Program-made: the position numbers and the translations under genes
Shown: in pieces, positions 9,748 through 20,727 of the stretch
Layout of the letters: every line of letters starts with the position of its first letter
Position numbering within the stretch: position 1 is the first letter of the stretch
The notes under the pieces: generated by a model
Told to the model about the DNA's origin: nothing
Databases searched by the model: none
The model's input: the letters and a program-made list of their open reading frames with translations, nothing else
Source of the DNA: Euptelea pleiosperma
Taxonomy: Eukaryota > Streptophyta > Magnoliopsida > Ranunculales > Eupteleaceae
NCBI GenBank assembly: GCA_035048495.1
Contig: CM068551.1
Coordinates: forward strand, 11,285,248-11,349,247
Length of the DNA stretch: 64,000 nt
Reading direction: 5' to 3'

Positions 9748-10879
9748 ATCGTTCTTTGGTAGGTAAGCAAATAGTTTAGGCATCTCAATGTCTCAAGGAT
9801 CTAGCGACCTTGGTAAAAGAATGGATTGGAATTATCTTGACAGGTATGCATCATAAAAGAAAATGATGGGTTATAGCTCAATTTGACATTGGAAACTTAA
9901 GGTCATGTGTTTGATCTACCTTTTGCATCTCCTAAAACATGTTACATGAAGATAAAAGGCACTTGGGATTAGGCTTGTAGTTCAATTAGCCAGTGCTGTA
10001 TTCACACCTTGGTCACAGATTTGACCTGACTTACTCAAATGGATCGGCATCTCTTCTGGTGTTCTTTAAAGAATATACTGGCTTGTAAAGAGAAAGAACA
10101 GACATGAGTCAAGTTCGAGCTGGCAGTGCGATGTCTTCTGCTGTTCTTTAAACAATATACTGGCCTAGCCCTATAAAGAGAAATATCAGACATGAGTCAA
10201 GTTCGAGCAAACAGTGCGATGCCAGTCATTATTTTAGTCTCGAGGTTTCTTCTTTTAGAGAATGATTATTTCAAAGATAAAGTGTGTGGTTCTTTGAACA
10301 AGTAGCTCAACTATACTGTAGTATGTCCCCCAATTTTATGGTTTCATCTCTATTGAATTGGCACCTCAAGGTATTGGTTAGGAGTATATCAATCATCACA
10401 AAGCCAAAAGGAATATTGACCAAACTATAGCCAAATAGTGTGTATCACGACCGAATTGGGTGAGTTACGACCTTGAGGTCATCGGTTCAGTCCCAATTTA
10501 TCATTGTCAATATAAAGAGCAATCTCAACCAAGTCAATTGTTCATGGGTTCTATCCTGAGTTACCATAAGGCAGATGACATGTTCATCCAAGCCATTAAC
10601 TAAAAAATGAACCTTGCTAACCACAAACTTGAGGTCATGGGTTTGATCCCAACTACTATTGCAAGGAGTAAGGGCATTTCAGCTTATTGAGTAAATCGAT
10701 TGAAAGTGAATGTGTCGCAACCATGGGGATATGGATTTGATTCTGACTTACCAATGTAATGACACAAAGTTTAGTGGGCTGAGCTAGTATCAATTGGATG
10801 TTTCATTTTGTCAAACCTTAAGATAATGGGTTAGATCCTATTTATCAGCTAGGAGGTGCGTTTTAGTTGCTCTTAATTT
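9748..10879. other. Zone of diverged tRNA-promoter-like motifs
   Basis: No protein gene seen. The stretch repeats phrases such as ccttgaggtcatcggttcagtccc (near 10470), cttgaggtcatgggtttgatccc (near 10628) and ataatgggttagatcc (near 10824). They resemble the B box of tRNA promoters (GGTTCRANTCC), often preceded by a gctcaatt-type word like an A box. I read them as decayed tRNA-derived SINE pieces or a local repeat; no intact tRNA fold was recognised. Confidence 0.4.
10052..10221 (+). repeat. Tandem duplication, two units of 82 and 88 bp
   Basis: Unit 1 (10052-10133) and unit 2 (10134-10221) both begin tcttctg and share gttctttaaa, aatatactggc, gacatgagtcaagttcgag and cagtgcgatg. They are diverged by point changes and a small insertion. 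Confidence 0.9.
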
Positions 10880-11090
10880 CTTTGTCCAATCCAGGTAGAG
10901 AGGAAGCTGATGATGATTTATTTGGAATGCTGTGAATTTGGTAATGCATCTGTTATTTAATAATACAAGCAATTTTGGTAGACACCCATGATGGTACCTC
11001 TGCTAATATTATTGGGAAAGGAACCATTCAGGGTCCTAGATTGCTTAAAATAGAAAATGTGCTACTTATTGATGGCCTTAAATATAAAAC
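10880..11090 (+). pseudogene. copia protease/pre-integrase fragment
   Basis: In one plus frame the translation has GTSANIIGKGTIQGP and LLKIENVLLIDGLKYK, the stretch between the protease active site and the pre-integrase region of copia-type polyproteins. It runs straight into LTR A, so it is either a host element into which LTR A inserted or the remains of LTR A's own interior after a deletion. Confidence 0.7.
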
Positions 11091-11093
11091 GAT

Positions 11094-12686
11094 TGACGAC
11101 AAGAGTCATCTGAGTAACTGCCGATTTGTCAGTTAACAATCATGTACGCTCGATTAGGAAGGTAAGTGACTTAGTGACCATAGGAATTGGTTAAAATGAA
11201 TAAAATATAATGGTCAAACTTAGTCATTGGACTGACCTGAGTCTAGTCAAAGAAATTGACTAATGGGATAATCCAATCGATTGGACATTTATCCCCAATT
11301 GATTGGACATGGCCCAATCGATTGGAGGACTCTATGTAATCGATTAGAGTCTTCGGGACAGAAACTTATTTGAGTAAAATCGATTGGAGACTCTGTGTAA
11401 TCGATTGGAGCCTTCGGGACAGAAACTTTTCTGAGTAAAATCGATTAAAGCTTCTATGTAATTGATTGGAGCCTTCGGAACAGGAAACTTATTGAGTCCA
11501 ATCGATTGGACACTTATCCCCAATCGATTAGACATGGCCCAATCGATTGGACCCAGAGTACGATCGATTGGACCATGCACAGAATCGGTCCTTATCAGAT
11601 CTAAAATTCTTGGTTCCATTATCCCACGATCTGCACGACTCAGGGTCATGAAATTCTATAAATACAACCTTTCTATGCCTTCTCTAAACACAGAGTGACT
11701 CAATCTTAAAGAGAAAGAAGAAAAGGTTTTATTTACTAGAGTGTCCATTCGAAGAGCAATAAGCTTGTTTTCCATTCACATCTTGTGAGCTTGTTCTCTT
11801 CTTGATCAAAGCCAAGTGCTTGATCCTTTCCTCAGCTTAGGTCTTTCACTTCTATATTCGACCTAGTAGCCTGAGTGTACTAGTATGACTCAACACCATT
11901 TGAGCAACCTAGGGTTCAGGGTGTACCGAATCCTTTACCTTCTGCAAAGGCGGGAGTGTTGAGAATTAAGATAGGAGGAGCTGATCGACGGTAGGTTTGG
12001 GGTGTACCAAGCTGAACAAGCGGACAATGCTTCTTAGCTGGAAAGGCGCGCGTGGATTCGTAGCGTTGATTTAGAGGACGTGGATGCATCGGCAGTAGGC
12101 CTTGGCTAAGGTTGGAAGCTGTATTTGCAATGGTGCAGTATAGGCGGGAGTGTTGAGAATTAAAATCAGAGGAGGTGATCGACGGTAGGTTTGGGGTGTA
12201 CCAAACTGAACAAGCGGACAAGGCTTCTTAGCTAGAAGGGCGCGTGTGGATTCGTAGCCTTGATTCAGAGGAGGTGGACGCATCGACAGTAGGCCTTGGC
12301 TAAGGTTGGAAGCTGTATTTGCAATGGTGCTGCGTAGGTAACCTTTGTTTAGTTTAACTTTTCAGTTAGTGATACTTTCCATTTGGACATGGTCCTGTGG
12401 TTTTTTCTTGGCTAAGGTTTCCACGTAAAAATCTCTTGTCTTGTGTGATTATTTGTTTGTATTCTGCAATTTATCTTGATTAGATCAAACGACGAAAAAA
12501 AAATATACCACAAAGGTCTATTCAATTTGAGTCGATTGTGATAATCTTTTATCAAACAACTAAGGCATGCAATTTTGTTCCCTTACCATAGACCAGTAAA
12601 ACTGTGTAGGTATAATAATTTTAAAAACCTAATTAACCCCCCTTCTAGGTATATTGAGTTAAAGAAAATGGACCGGTGAAATTTCA
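11094..12686 (+). repeat. Sirevirus-like LTR A
   Basis: Begins TGACGACAAGAGTC and ends atttCA. It matches LTR B (13466-14825) along its length: shared ggtaagtgacttagtgacc, aaaatataatggtcaaactta, a TATA-like tctataaata (about 11655), and gtttccacgtaaaaa. The segment 11270-11590 is packed with near-palindromes of the type tccaatcgattgga. It contains a private 196-bp tandem duplication. No primer binding site follows, so it is a solo or 3' LTR. Confidence 0.8.
11947..12336 (+). repeat. 196-bp tandem duplication inside LTR A
   Basis: The block beginning aggcgggagtgttgagaatt occurs at 11947 and again at 12143 and runs to a repeated ggaagctgtatttgcaatgg. LTR B has only one copy at the corresponding place, so the duplication arose in LTR A or its lineage. 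Confidence 0.9.
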
Positions 12687-13465
12687 AAAGATCCCACATT
12701 TTGTTTCCATTTCTGATAGTGGGTGCAACTTCAAGGTGCTATTGGAGTGTCTGGTCAATACCGCACCTAGTTGTGGAGAGCACTATATGGCACAACTGTT
12801 GCAGTAGTGGTGGGTTGGTCAAGAGTGCCATCTGGTGGCCATCCATCTAGATCCATTGCTGATGGTTACCAGTGCAGCGAAGATTGGAGATGGAGGCCAG
12901 CATTAATAGTTGTTATTGAGGAGCTATTATGCTTTGGTGACTAATCAATTACATAACGTGGCAGGGAGCAGTGTCCGGCTTGCAGACGGAAGAACTTCAA
13001 GTGAGTTATAAAGTTCTAAAAAGAAAATGTTGAGGCCAATGGATTTTGAACCCAAGACCTCATGGGGATTTAATAAACTAATCTCTTAAAGATATATGGA
13101 ACTAGTGGGTTTTGGTAATTTTTAAAAATTTTAAATCTCTATATTTTTTTTAGCCAAAACTTATAAGAGTGCATTAAAATTTAGGAAGAAAATCTTTGGT
13201 GGCTTTTGTGAAGGTAATGCCCTAACCCTATTAGGTTTTTTTTCCCTTTTATAACACCCAAAATTAAAAAAAAATGGAATATTGGTTATAATGGTTGTGT
13301 GTGTAAAGAATAATTTCATATTCTAGTTTGGCAAAGATTCCGTGTGACACAAAACATTTTTGTAACCATTCCTACGAGCACCAGTGTAGTGTTGAAGATG
13401 TCGTGGTACGCATACTTCGCCGATACGTGAAGACTAAAAGACAAAGACAGCAAAAATCAGACGGT
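12687..13465. other. Spacer between the two LTRs, no gene seen
   Basis: No open frame or recognisable transposon protein. The sequence is not similar to the interior of the Sirevirus-like element downstream, so LTR A and LTR B are probably not the two ends of one element. Confidence 0.5.
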
Positions 13466-14825
13466 TGACGATATGAGTCGTCTGAGTTATTGCCCATTTG
13501 TCCATTACAGATCGTGAGCGCTCGCATAGGAAGGTAAGTGACTTAGTGACCATAGGAATAGATTTTAAATGAATAAAATATAATGGTCAAACTTAGTCAG
13601 AGGACAAACCTGAGTCTAGTCAAGATTTTGACTATAGGGGTATGTCCAATCTATTGGATCTTCATGATCAATCGATTGGACCCTGTAGAACAGAAACTGT
13701 TTCAAAGTCCGATCGATTGGACTTTCCTGATCAATCGATTGGACTTTACGGATAGAACTCATTCTGAGTCCGATCGATTGGATCTTCCTGAAACAAAAAA
13801 TTTAAAGAGTCCGATCGATTGGACTCTTGGTACAATCGATTGGATTTACGAAGGAAAAACGCATCCGTACTGGTCCAATCGATTGGACCTAGAGTACAAT
13901 CGATTGGACTGTGCGCGAATAAGTCTTTTCAGATTTGAAATTCAAGGTTCCACATTCCCCACCTCTCTTATGACTCAGGGCTACGAAACTCTATAAATAT
14001 AACCCTTATCTGGACTTACAGATTACACGTTAACACTCAAAAGAGAGAGTTTTGTTTATTAAGAGTTGTCCATTCGAAGAAGAAAAGTTCAAAGCTTTAT
14101 TCCTCTTTCTTGAGAGCTTTTCTCTTCTCTTTGATTATAGCTTAGCGCTTGATCTTCACTCAGCTTAGGTTTCCCACTTAGAAACCTAACAAGTCTGAGA
14201 GTACCAGTGTGTCTCAATACTAGTTGAACAACTTGGGGTTCAGGGTGTACTGAATCATTCACCTTCAGTAGAGATTGGAGTGCTGAGAATTAAGATCGGG
14301 GAGTACTGGTCGAAGGTAGGTTTAGAGAGTACCAAACTGAACAAGTGGACAAGACTTCTTGATTGGGAGGGCGCACGTGGAATCGTAATGTTGATTAAGA
14401 GGACGTGGACGCATCAGTAGTAGGCCCTGCCTAAGGTTGAAAGTTGCATTAATTTGCATTAGTGCTGCGTAGGTAACTTCTGTTTTGTTTAACTTTCCAG
14501 TTAGTGATACTTTCTGTCTGGACGTGGTCCCGTGGTTTTCCTTGGCTAAGGTTTCCACGTAAAAACTCTTTGTCTTGTGGATGTTTGATTGTTGTTCCGC
14601 TAATTGTATTAATTAAATCAAATGATGAAAAGATAATATACGACAGAGGTATATTTGATTTGAGTCGGTTGAGATAATTATTTTATCAATCAACTAAGGC
14701 ATGCAAGTTTATCAGTTTACCTTGACTAGTAAACTTGTGATAAGTTAGATTAATTTTTGAATACCTAATCAATCTCCCCCCTTTCTAGATATTCTTGATT
14801 AAAAGAGAACGGGCTGGTTATTTCA
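13466..14825 (+). repeat. Sirevirus-like LTR B (5' LTR)
   Basis: Begins TGACGATATGAG and ends tttCA immediately before the primer binding site, so it is a 5' LTR. U3 carries an array of tcgattgga near-palindromes at 13650-13910 and a TATA-like box tctataaatata at about 13991. It is the counterpart of LTR A without the 196-bp duplication. Confidence 0.88.
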
Positions 14826-14827
14826 AT

Positions 14828-14838
14828 TGGTATCAGAG
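14828..14838 (+). promoter_or_regulatory. Primer binding site, initiator tRNA-Met
   Basis: TGGTATCAGAG follows the LTR end by two bases. This is the standard complement of the 3' end of plant initiator tRNA-Met used to prime minus-strand synthesis in copia elements. Confidence 0.9.
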
Positions 14839-14888
14839 TCAGGTTACTCCGAATAAAGTTTAATCACCTGAGTAAGATTCTGCTCATC

Positions 14889-17288
14889 TTGTCCTATCTT
14901 TTAAAGATGAATACCGAGATTGTCACAGACATGAGCTTAAATAACTCTAACTGTGATGATGGTTGTTTAATTATAGTTTATCAGAAACTGTATTTAGAAA
15001 GTCTGAAATGGGTCAAAGAAAATAAATTCTTAACTCTACAAATGGAGAAAATGGATCGTATGAACATTTCTCTAGAATTGGCTAATATTGAACTCATTGA
15101 TGAAATGAGATAATGGGAAGAAGAGAAGAAATTTCTACTTATGAAAAATAAGTTTTTGGCAAATGAGTTCCAAAATTGTTTGAAGAACAAAAAATCTTTA
15201 GAGATTCAATTGATCAAAATTCGATATCTTCCAAAAATTTGTTAGCTGGGAATAATGTGAAACTCACCTATTTATTGGTCATCATAATTCCAGGCTAAGT
15301 GAGCTGTACTTGAAATCTAATGATTTAAAGAGAAAGATTTCCAAAATTTTTGAATCGAGAAAAATTATGTATGCTAATCATATTGTTAAGAATCAATGGG
15401 CCAGAAATAGCAAAATGATTAAAATCCTATTTTCCCCAAACAAGTGGCAAAAATTGGTAAACCACTTTCTAAGTATAAGACCATTGATCAAAAGTGTCTT
15501 ATAATTCATTTTGCTTTCAAAGCCCTAGAGAACAACAAATGGTATTTGGACAGTGGTTGTTCTAGGCACATGACTGGAGATAAGTCAATGTTTTGCAATA
15601 TTGAAGATCATAAGGATGGAAGTGTAACCTTTGGAGATGGTAGTATGGCTAAAGTTATTAACCGAAAAACTATTTAAGCTCCAGGCATCCCTAAGCTTGA
15701 TAATGTTCTTTGTGTCGAAGGGCTCAAAGCTAATCTTCTAAGCATAAGTCAAATATGTGATAATAATCATACAGTTAAATTTACTAGCCAATGATGTGAT
15801 GTTATTGATGAATCTGGCAAATATGTTATAAGAGGATCAAGAACCTCTGAAAAATGTTATATTATTAGTAGAAATTCTAAGATTATTTACAATTCTACTA
15901 AATTGAATGATTTCGACTTATGGCACCAAAGACTAAGTCACATGAACCAAAATGACCTAGTTAAAATAACTAATAAAGATTTAGTGAGAAGTGTACCCAA
16001 ATTGAGAAAACCTACTGGCACTATTTGTGGGGCTTGCCAAATTGGTAAACAAATCAAAAGTTCTCGCAAAAAAGGAAATGATTGTGCTACCTCCAAAGTG
16101 ATTGATCTGATTCACATGGATCTGATTCACATGGATCTTATTCTCATGAGAACTGAAAGTTTGGGAAGAAAGAGATACATTCTTGTCATGGTATATGATT
16201 ATTCTAGACTTACCTCGATTGTTTTTCTAAGAAAAAATTTGATGCTTTCAAAAAATGTAAAAAGATATGCCAAAAAATTCAAAATGAAAAGGGCTACAGT
16301 ATAGTCAGGATCCGAACTGACCATGGAGGAGAATTTAAAGATTCTCGACTCACTAAATACTATGATGTCATGGGCCTTAAACACGAATTTTCTGCACCTA
16401 TTACACCACAACAGAATGGAGTGGTAGAAAGAAAGATCAATAGGGTGATTCAGGAAATGGCCCGGGTGATGCTTCACAGCAAAACTTTACGTCAAAACTT
16501 ATGGACCGAAGCAGTGAATATTACTTGTTATACTCTTAATACAGTGTATGTGAGACTAGGAACTTTGAACACTCTGTATGAAATCTGGTCTAATAAGAAA
16601 CCTAATATCAAATATTTCAGAGTTTTTGGGAGTAAATGCTATATTCTTAGAAATAGAGAATCTCTAAGAAAATTTGACAAAAGAGGAAATTAAGGAATTT
16701 TTTTAGGTTGCTCCACTAGTAGAGCTTATCGTGTTCTCAATCAGAGAACTAGAACTATCATGGACTCCATTAATGTGGTTATTGATGATTTGAATATTGA
16801 AGGAATTTCTTCTCAAGATAACAATCATGATGATATTTGTCAAGGTATTGAAGACATTCAACTAACTCCATCTTCCAGTGATCCTAATGTTAAAAAATCT
16901 CTTCCCTTATGGGTTAAGAAGAATCACCTAGTGATGATATCATTAGAGATGTTAAGAGTATAGTCCAAACTAGGTGATAAATTGAAAATGTTGTTAATTT
17001 TGTTGTTATACTTCTCAAATTGAACAAAAAAATATTTCTGAAGTTCTTATTGATAAAAATTGGATTAGTGTCATGCAAGAGGAACTAAGTCAATTCACTA
17101 AGAATGATGTTTGGTATTTAGTGCCTAAACCTAAAGATACTAATGTTATTGACACTAAATTGATCTATAAGAACAAATCTGATGAGAGTAGTATTGTTGT
17201 CAGAAACAAAGCCAGTAGCTCAAGGCTACACTAAAATAGAAGGTATTGATTTTGATGAAACTCTTGCCCCAGTAGCCAAATTGAGGTA
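14889..17288 (+). pseudogene. Decayed Sirevirus-like gag-pol
   Basis: In order: a short gag-like piece rich in charged residues (14889-15113); the protease active site region WYLDSGCSRHMTGD near 15540; pre-integrase DLWHQRLSHMNQNDL near 15915 with a CGACQIGKQ zinc-type motif near 16030; integrase core pieces RTDHGGEF near 16315 and ITPQQNGVVERK near 16400; and reverse-transcriptase N-terminal pieces near 17060-17280 ending FDETLAPVAKL. Stops and frameshifts separate these. The catalytic YxDD part of reverse transcriptase and RNase H are missing. Confidence 0.88.
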
Positions 17289-19017
17289 AGTAAACCCTTT
17301 TATGATTTTTTGATTAATTAATTTTAGTTATACTCTTTGTATATGTATCCTACTTGAATCTTGTTATTTTTTTATGGACAGTATTATGGTATGATTACAT
17401 TGATCTGGTTATTCTTGATATAGAGATCTACTGAATGGTTAGATAATGGACTTGTTGCATTTGCATAAATTTTGAAGTGCGAGGTTGGTCTAAATGGTTG
17501 AAAATTTTTAAGCAAAAAAGGCCTGGAGCCTTTGAGTGCAAAACCCTAAACCCCTGCAGAAGAGTTTTTAGTTGAACTGCTCCCGGTGTGGGAAGGAGAA
17601 AGAAACCTATGGTGGGTTATTGGTTGTATGTAAATATTAGTTTCGGATCACGATTTATATATTTTGAAAATAATTGTTATTCTTATCCCATACCTATACT
17701 CTGCGTATAAACTATTGATTAATAGAACTGTCGTAGATATGATGTAATGATTAAATCGTACTGGGCTGTCATAAGTTCACGGTTCAACCGATAATATTTT
17801 TAAGATTATTTAAGAATGAAAGAAAATATAGACTAGAAGATGGTGGATCAAATAATATTGAAGCGTTCACTAAAGATGTCAAATTTTTATTAAGTTGATT
17901 ATGTTACATTTAAGTTTTATTATTGTAATAAATTGAATCTTGACTTTATATAATCGTTTCGAACCCAATTGATTGATTTGATACTTTTATTTAATTATTT
18001 ATATTTTTAATAACATATAGAATCTAACACGTGTAGTGTTTCTGTTATAAATCGAGTTTTTTTCAACAAAACTCAATAGGGCCAATTGATAGTGAAAAAT
18101 CATTAAAATAAAATAATAAATAATATTTTTTGAAAAAATAAATTAACAAAAGATGCTTAAAATAATTTTTAAATAGTAAAAAATTAATAAAATATTTTTT
18201 GTTCAAATTGTATTTTTGAAAACTTTTATGCTTATATCCGCTTAAATTCTGAAAAGTTAATTAAAAACAGCCTATCAAACAGAAGTTTTAGCCAAAACGC
18301 ATTAACAAAAGATTTTTGTTTTAATTTATGATGAATTATGATGATTTTTAAAAATTATTTTGAAGCATCGTATTTTTTTTTTTTTATCACACCCTGGATA
18401 TTGGGTAAACGAGTCATTTTTCAGGCATTCGGGTCGGATTCAGGCATTCGGGTCGGATTCAGGTGCCCGGATCCGAGACGTGATAGGGAGGGAAAGGAAT
18501 AGAGAGGGGTACCTCCTGCGAAGATGGTGGCGGCAGCGGTGGCCTCCTTCTCCTCCTCTTATTCTTCTTCTTCTTTCTTTTTTTTTCTATTTTTTAGGGT
18601 TTTTTTGTTGGGTGCTGTGAGTGAAAAACAAGGGACATTTTTATAATTTTTTGGTTAGGTGGGTCTCTTGAGCACAAAGGCAGGTGTCAATATCAATCAA
18701 TCACGGTTTATATACACAAAATCAGTTATGGTGAATAGGGACAATCATAATCTTCTTTTTTGTCTGCATAGAAAAAGTATCCTACTTGCCCCTCTGTATT
18801 TAGAATTTACAAGGATGCAACCTTTTGTCTTTACACCTATGAATTAAAGATTTTCCAACGAAAAGCATGGTTTCGACGATTGAAAGTTGAATTAAGTTGG
18901 TGATTATTCAACTAGATCACCATAACCGATCAAATCGTCAGGAAAACTTTGAGACACAATTTTTTTCGACTATAGAGTAGTAGTAGCAGCAATATTTCTC
19001 TGAATCAAACCGAAAAT

Positions 19018-19071
<54 letters not shown>

Positions 19072-19351
19072 AAGGGTTAAGGGTTTTACTAGCAAGATGA
19101 GGGACTATGCCAGCATACCACAATGGTGGTGAGAACGTGGAAGAACTACAAACAATCCAATGGTGTCATCAAAGTGGGGCAGGGGCAGGCGGCAGCAGTA
19201 GTCCAAGACGAGAAATTTTAAGTGAATTCTAGTTCAGCACTATCAACCAATGTTGGATTCTCGAAATCCATGGTGTCGAGTACAACTCCCGAGGGGGCAG
19301 AAAAAGGGGGTCCTCAGAGCCTGTTCCATAATTAAGTGCCAATTGTACTCG
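17289..19351. other. Non-coding region before the segmental duplication
   Basis: Very AT-rich from 17290 to 18360. A 20-bp unit ending cattcgggtcggattcagg is repeated at 18421-18460. Around 18700-18840 lies sequence (tttatatacacaaaatca, gtgaatagggacaa) that recurs at about 36628-36765, just outside the other end of the segmental duplication. No gene seen. Confidence 0.6.
19017..19068. repeat. GATA/GA microsatellite
   Basis: A short (GATA)n run leads into about 19 copies of GA. Low-complexity sequence only. Confidence 0.95.
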
Positions 19352-19639
19352 GTTAAGGGCCACCTTAACCCCAATTATTCTTAATAGTGGAGAAAAAGCA
19401 ACTATAGTTAAGGGCCACCTTAACTCTAGGACAGGTGACGCACAGGTGGTGCTTAACTATAAGTGCCAGGACACCATAGATCAAAATGTGCCAAGATTAA
19501 AATTTTTATGTCCAAGACCTTAAGAAGGAATTAGGTCACAAGCGAGAATCGAGAGGATGGTGAATTCCCCCTTTTGCTATAGGTTTAAAGGGTATTTTTG
19601 AAAGAGAAAATGTTAATCAACTTTCAAAGTTGAGGGAAC

Positions 19640-19837
19640 CATGGTTTTAAAAACAGCCGTTTAAACGGTTTTAAATCCGTTTAATTTCCATTAAAATCTG
19701 TTAAATTCTATTTTTTTTAATTTTCAAAATTTGAATTTCAGCGCCATTTTTTCCATTTTTTTTTTTCATTTTTGCCCCTGGCCGTTTCAATCCGTTTTAA
19801 CGCCCCCATTCCGTTTAACCTCCTCCTTTAAACATTG
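19640..19837. mobile_element. hAT-type MITE in unit A
   Basis: Starts CATGGTTTTAAA, ends TTTAAACATTG, flanked by GAGGGAAC (19632-19639) and GATGGAAC (19838-19845), an 8-bp duplication with one mismatch. The interior is rich in ccgttta/taaacgg words. It lies just upstream of the chimeric gene's promoter-like region. Confidence 0.8.
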
Positions 19838-19882
19838 GATGGAACACTTGCCCACCCTCAACCCCAATTTTCCACTGCTGGC

Positions 19883-20170
19883 CACGTGGCATACTCTATG
19901 AGACCAATAATCGTATGCATGTTTGGCCCATCCCTAGGTGGACTAACAAGAAGCCGTTAGATGAGGAAAGAGATTTGACTGGGCATTTGATCGCTATCTT
20001 TCAAAACGATATAAAAGAGGACCGTTCCATATTGATCCAACATGTTGTCCTCTTCTCCTTCTCTCTATTTCTTGCATTCTCTCTCCTTTCTCTCCCCAGT
20101 CCCCAGTCCCCACGTTCTTGTATAACAGTCTCTTGATTTCTCTCTGAAAACCCATTCAAGAATCAAAGCC
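19883..20170 (+). promoter_or_regulatory. Promoter-like region and leader of chimeric gene A
   Basis: A G-box core CACGTG at 19883-19888, a TATA box TATAAAAG at 20010-20017, and then a pyrimidine-rich leader of ctctctcctttctc type lead to the ATG at 20171. Order and spacing are those of a normal plant RNA polymerase II promoter. Activity is inferred. Confidence 0.6.
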
Positions 20171-20727
20171 ATGGAAAAAGAAAGGTATAGCAAGAGAAAG
20201 AAGCGTGATGGTTCCTCAAGCAGTGAAGAATTTGACGACGATCGACTTGATCTTTCCTTATCTCCTCCTTCGACAAGACCCTTCAAACCTCCTCCTCCAC
20301 CCCCACCACAATCACTATTTCCACCACCATCTTTTCTTCTATCTACTTGCTTCTGTTTCTGGTTTGCATATATGTTGCTGCTGGTTTCGCACATTCGTGG
20401 GGTCCATTGGGTTGGTTGATTGCAAGCGAAATCTTTCCATTAGAGACCAGAAGCGCTGGTTTTTTCTTAGCATTTAGTACAAACATGCTTTGCAGCTTCT
20501 TCATCGCTCAAGTATTTCATACAATCTTATGTCGCTTGCGATCGGGAATATTCTTCTTCTTCGTTGGCTGGCTCGTGGTGATGTTCTTTTGTGCCATTTC
20601 ATATTTGCCTGAAACAAAGGGTGAAAAAGCATGGAAGAAGCACTGGTACTGGAAGGAGAATTTCAAGGGTGATGTTAAAGCTGATTCCAGGGTCAAAGTT
20701 GCTGAACAAGAGATAACAGAGCTTTAA
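20171..20727 (+). pseudogene. Chimeric EAR-like / sugar transporter gene, copy A
   Basis: The frame from ATG 20171 (context gccATGG) begins with a charged, serine-rich stretch, then RLDLSLSPP, whose LxLxL pattern resembles an EAR repression motif, then a run of prolines. It ends at 20419. From about 20317 to 20727 another frame encodes the C-terminal part of a sugar/H+ symporter of the STP family: WGPLGWLIASEIFPLETRS, FFFFVGWLVVM and LPETKGEKAWKKHWYWK, three last membrane segments of twelve. The PETKG motif is intact, but residues usual between it and WKKHW are missing. The two frames do not join without a shift, so the product would be the 82-residue N-terminal chimera unless spliced. Origin as a fusion of two gene pieces is inferred. 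Confidence 0.75.

Larger units (their letters stand above)
13466..17288 (+). mobile_element. Sirevirus-like copia element, truncated in RT
   Basis: A 1.36-kb LTR is followed by a tRNA-Met primer site and decayed gag-pol sequence that stops at 17288 in reverse transcriptase. No 3' LTR follows. Long LTRs, this primer site and the protease/pre-integrase wording fit the Sirevirus lineage of Ty1/copia. Many stops and frameshifts show it is inactive. Confidence 0.85.

Noticed and set aside
11270..11595. Regularly repeated tcgattgga words, CRISPR-like at first sight
   Set aside because: Spacing and sequence vary, words are palindromic variants, they lie in LTR U3 regions of a plant retroelement and there are no cas genes.
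15310..15504. Small plus-strand frame as an independent gene
   Set aside because: It sits between gag and protease of the Sirevirus-like element and reads as decayed gag sequence.
20065..20394. Minus-strand 109-codon glycine-rich frame, repeated at 26635-26877
   Set aside because: It is the complement of the proline-codon stretch and pyrimidine leader of the chimeric gene on the plus strand.
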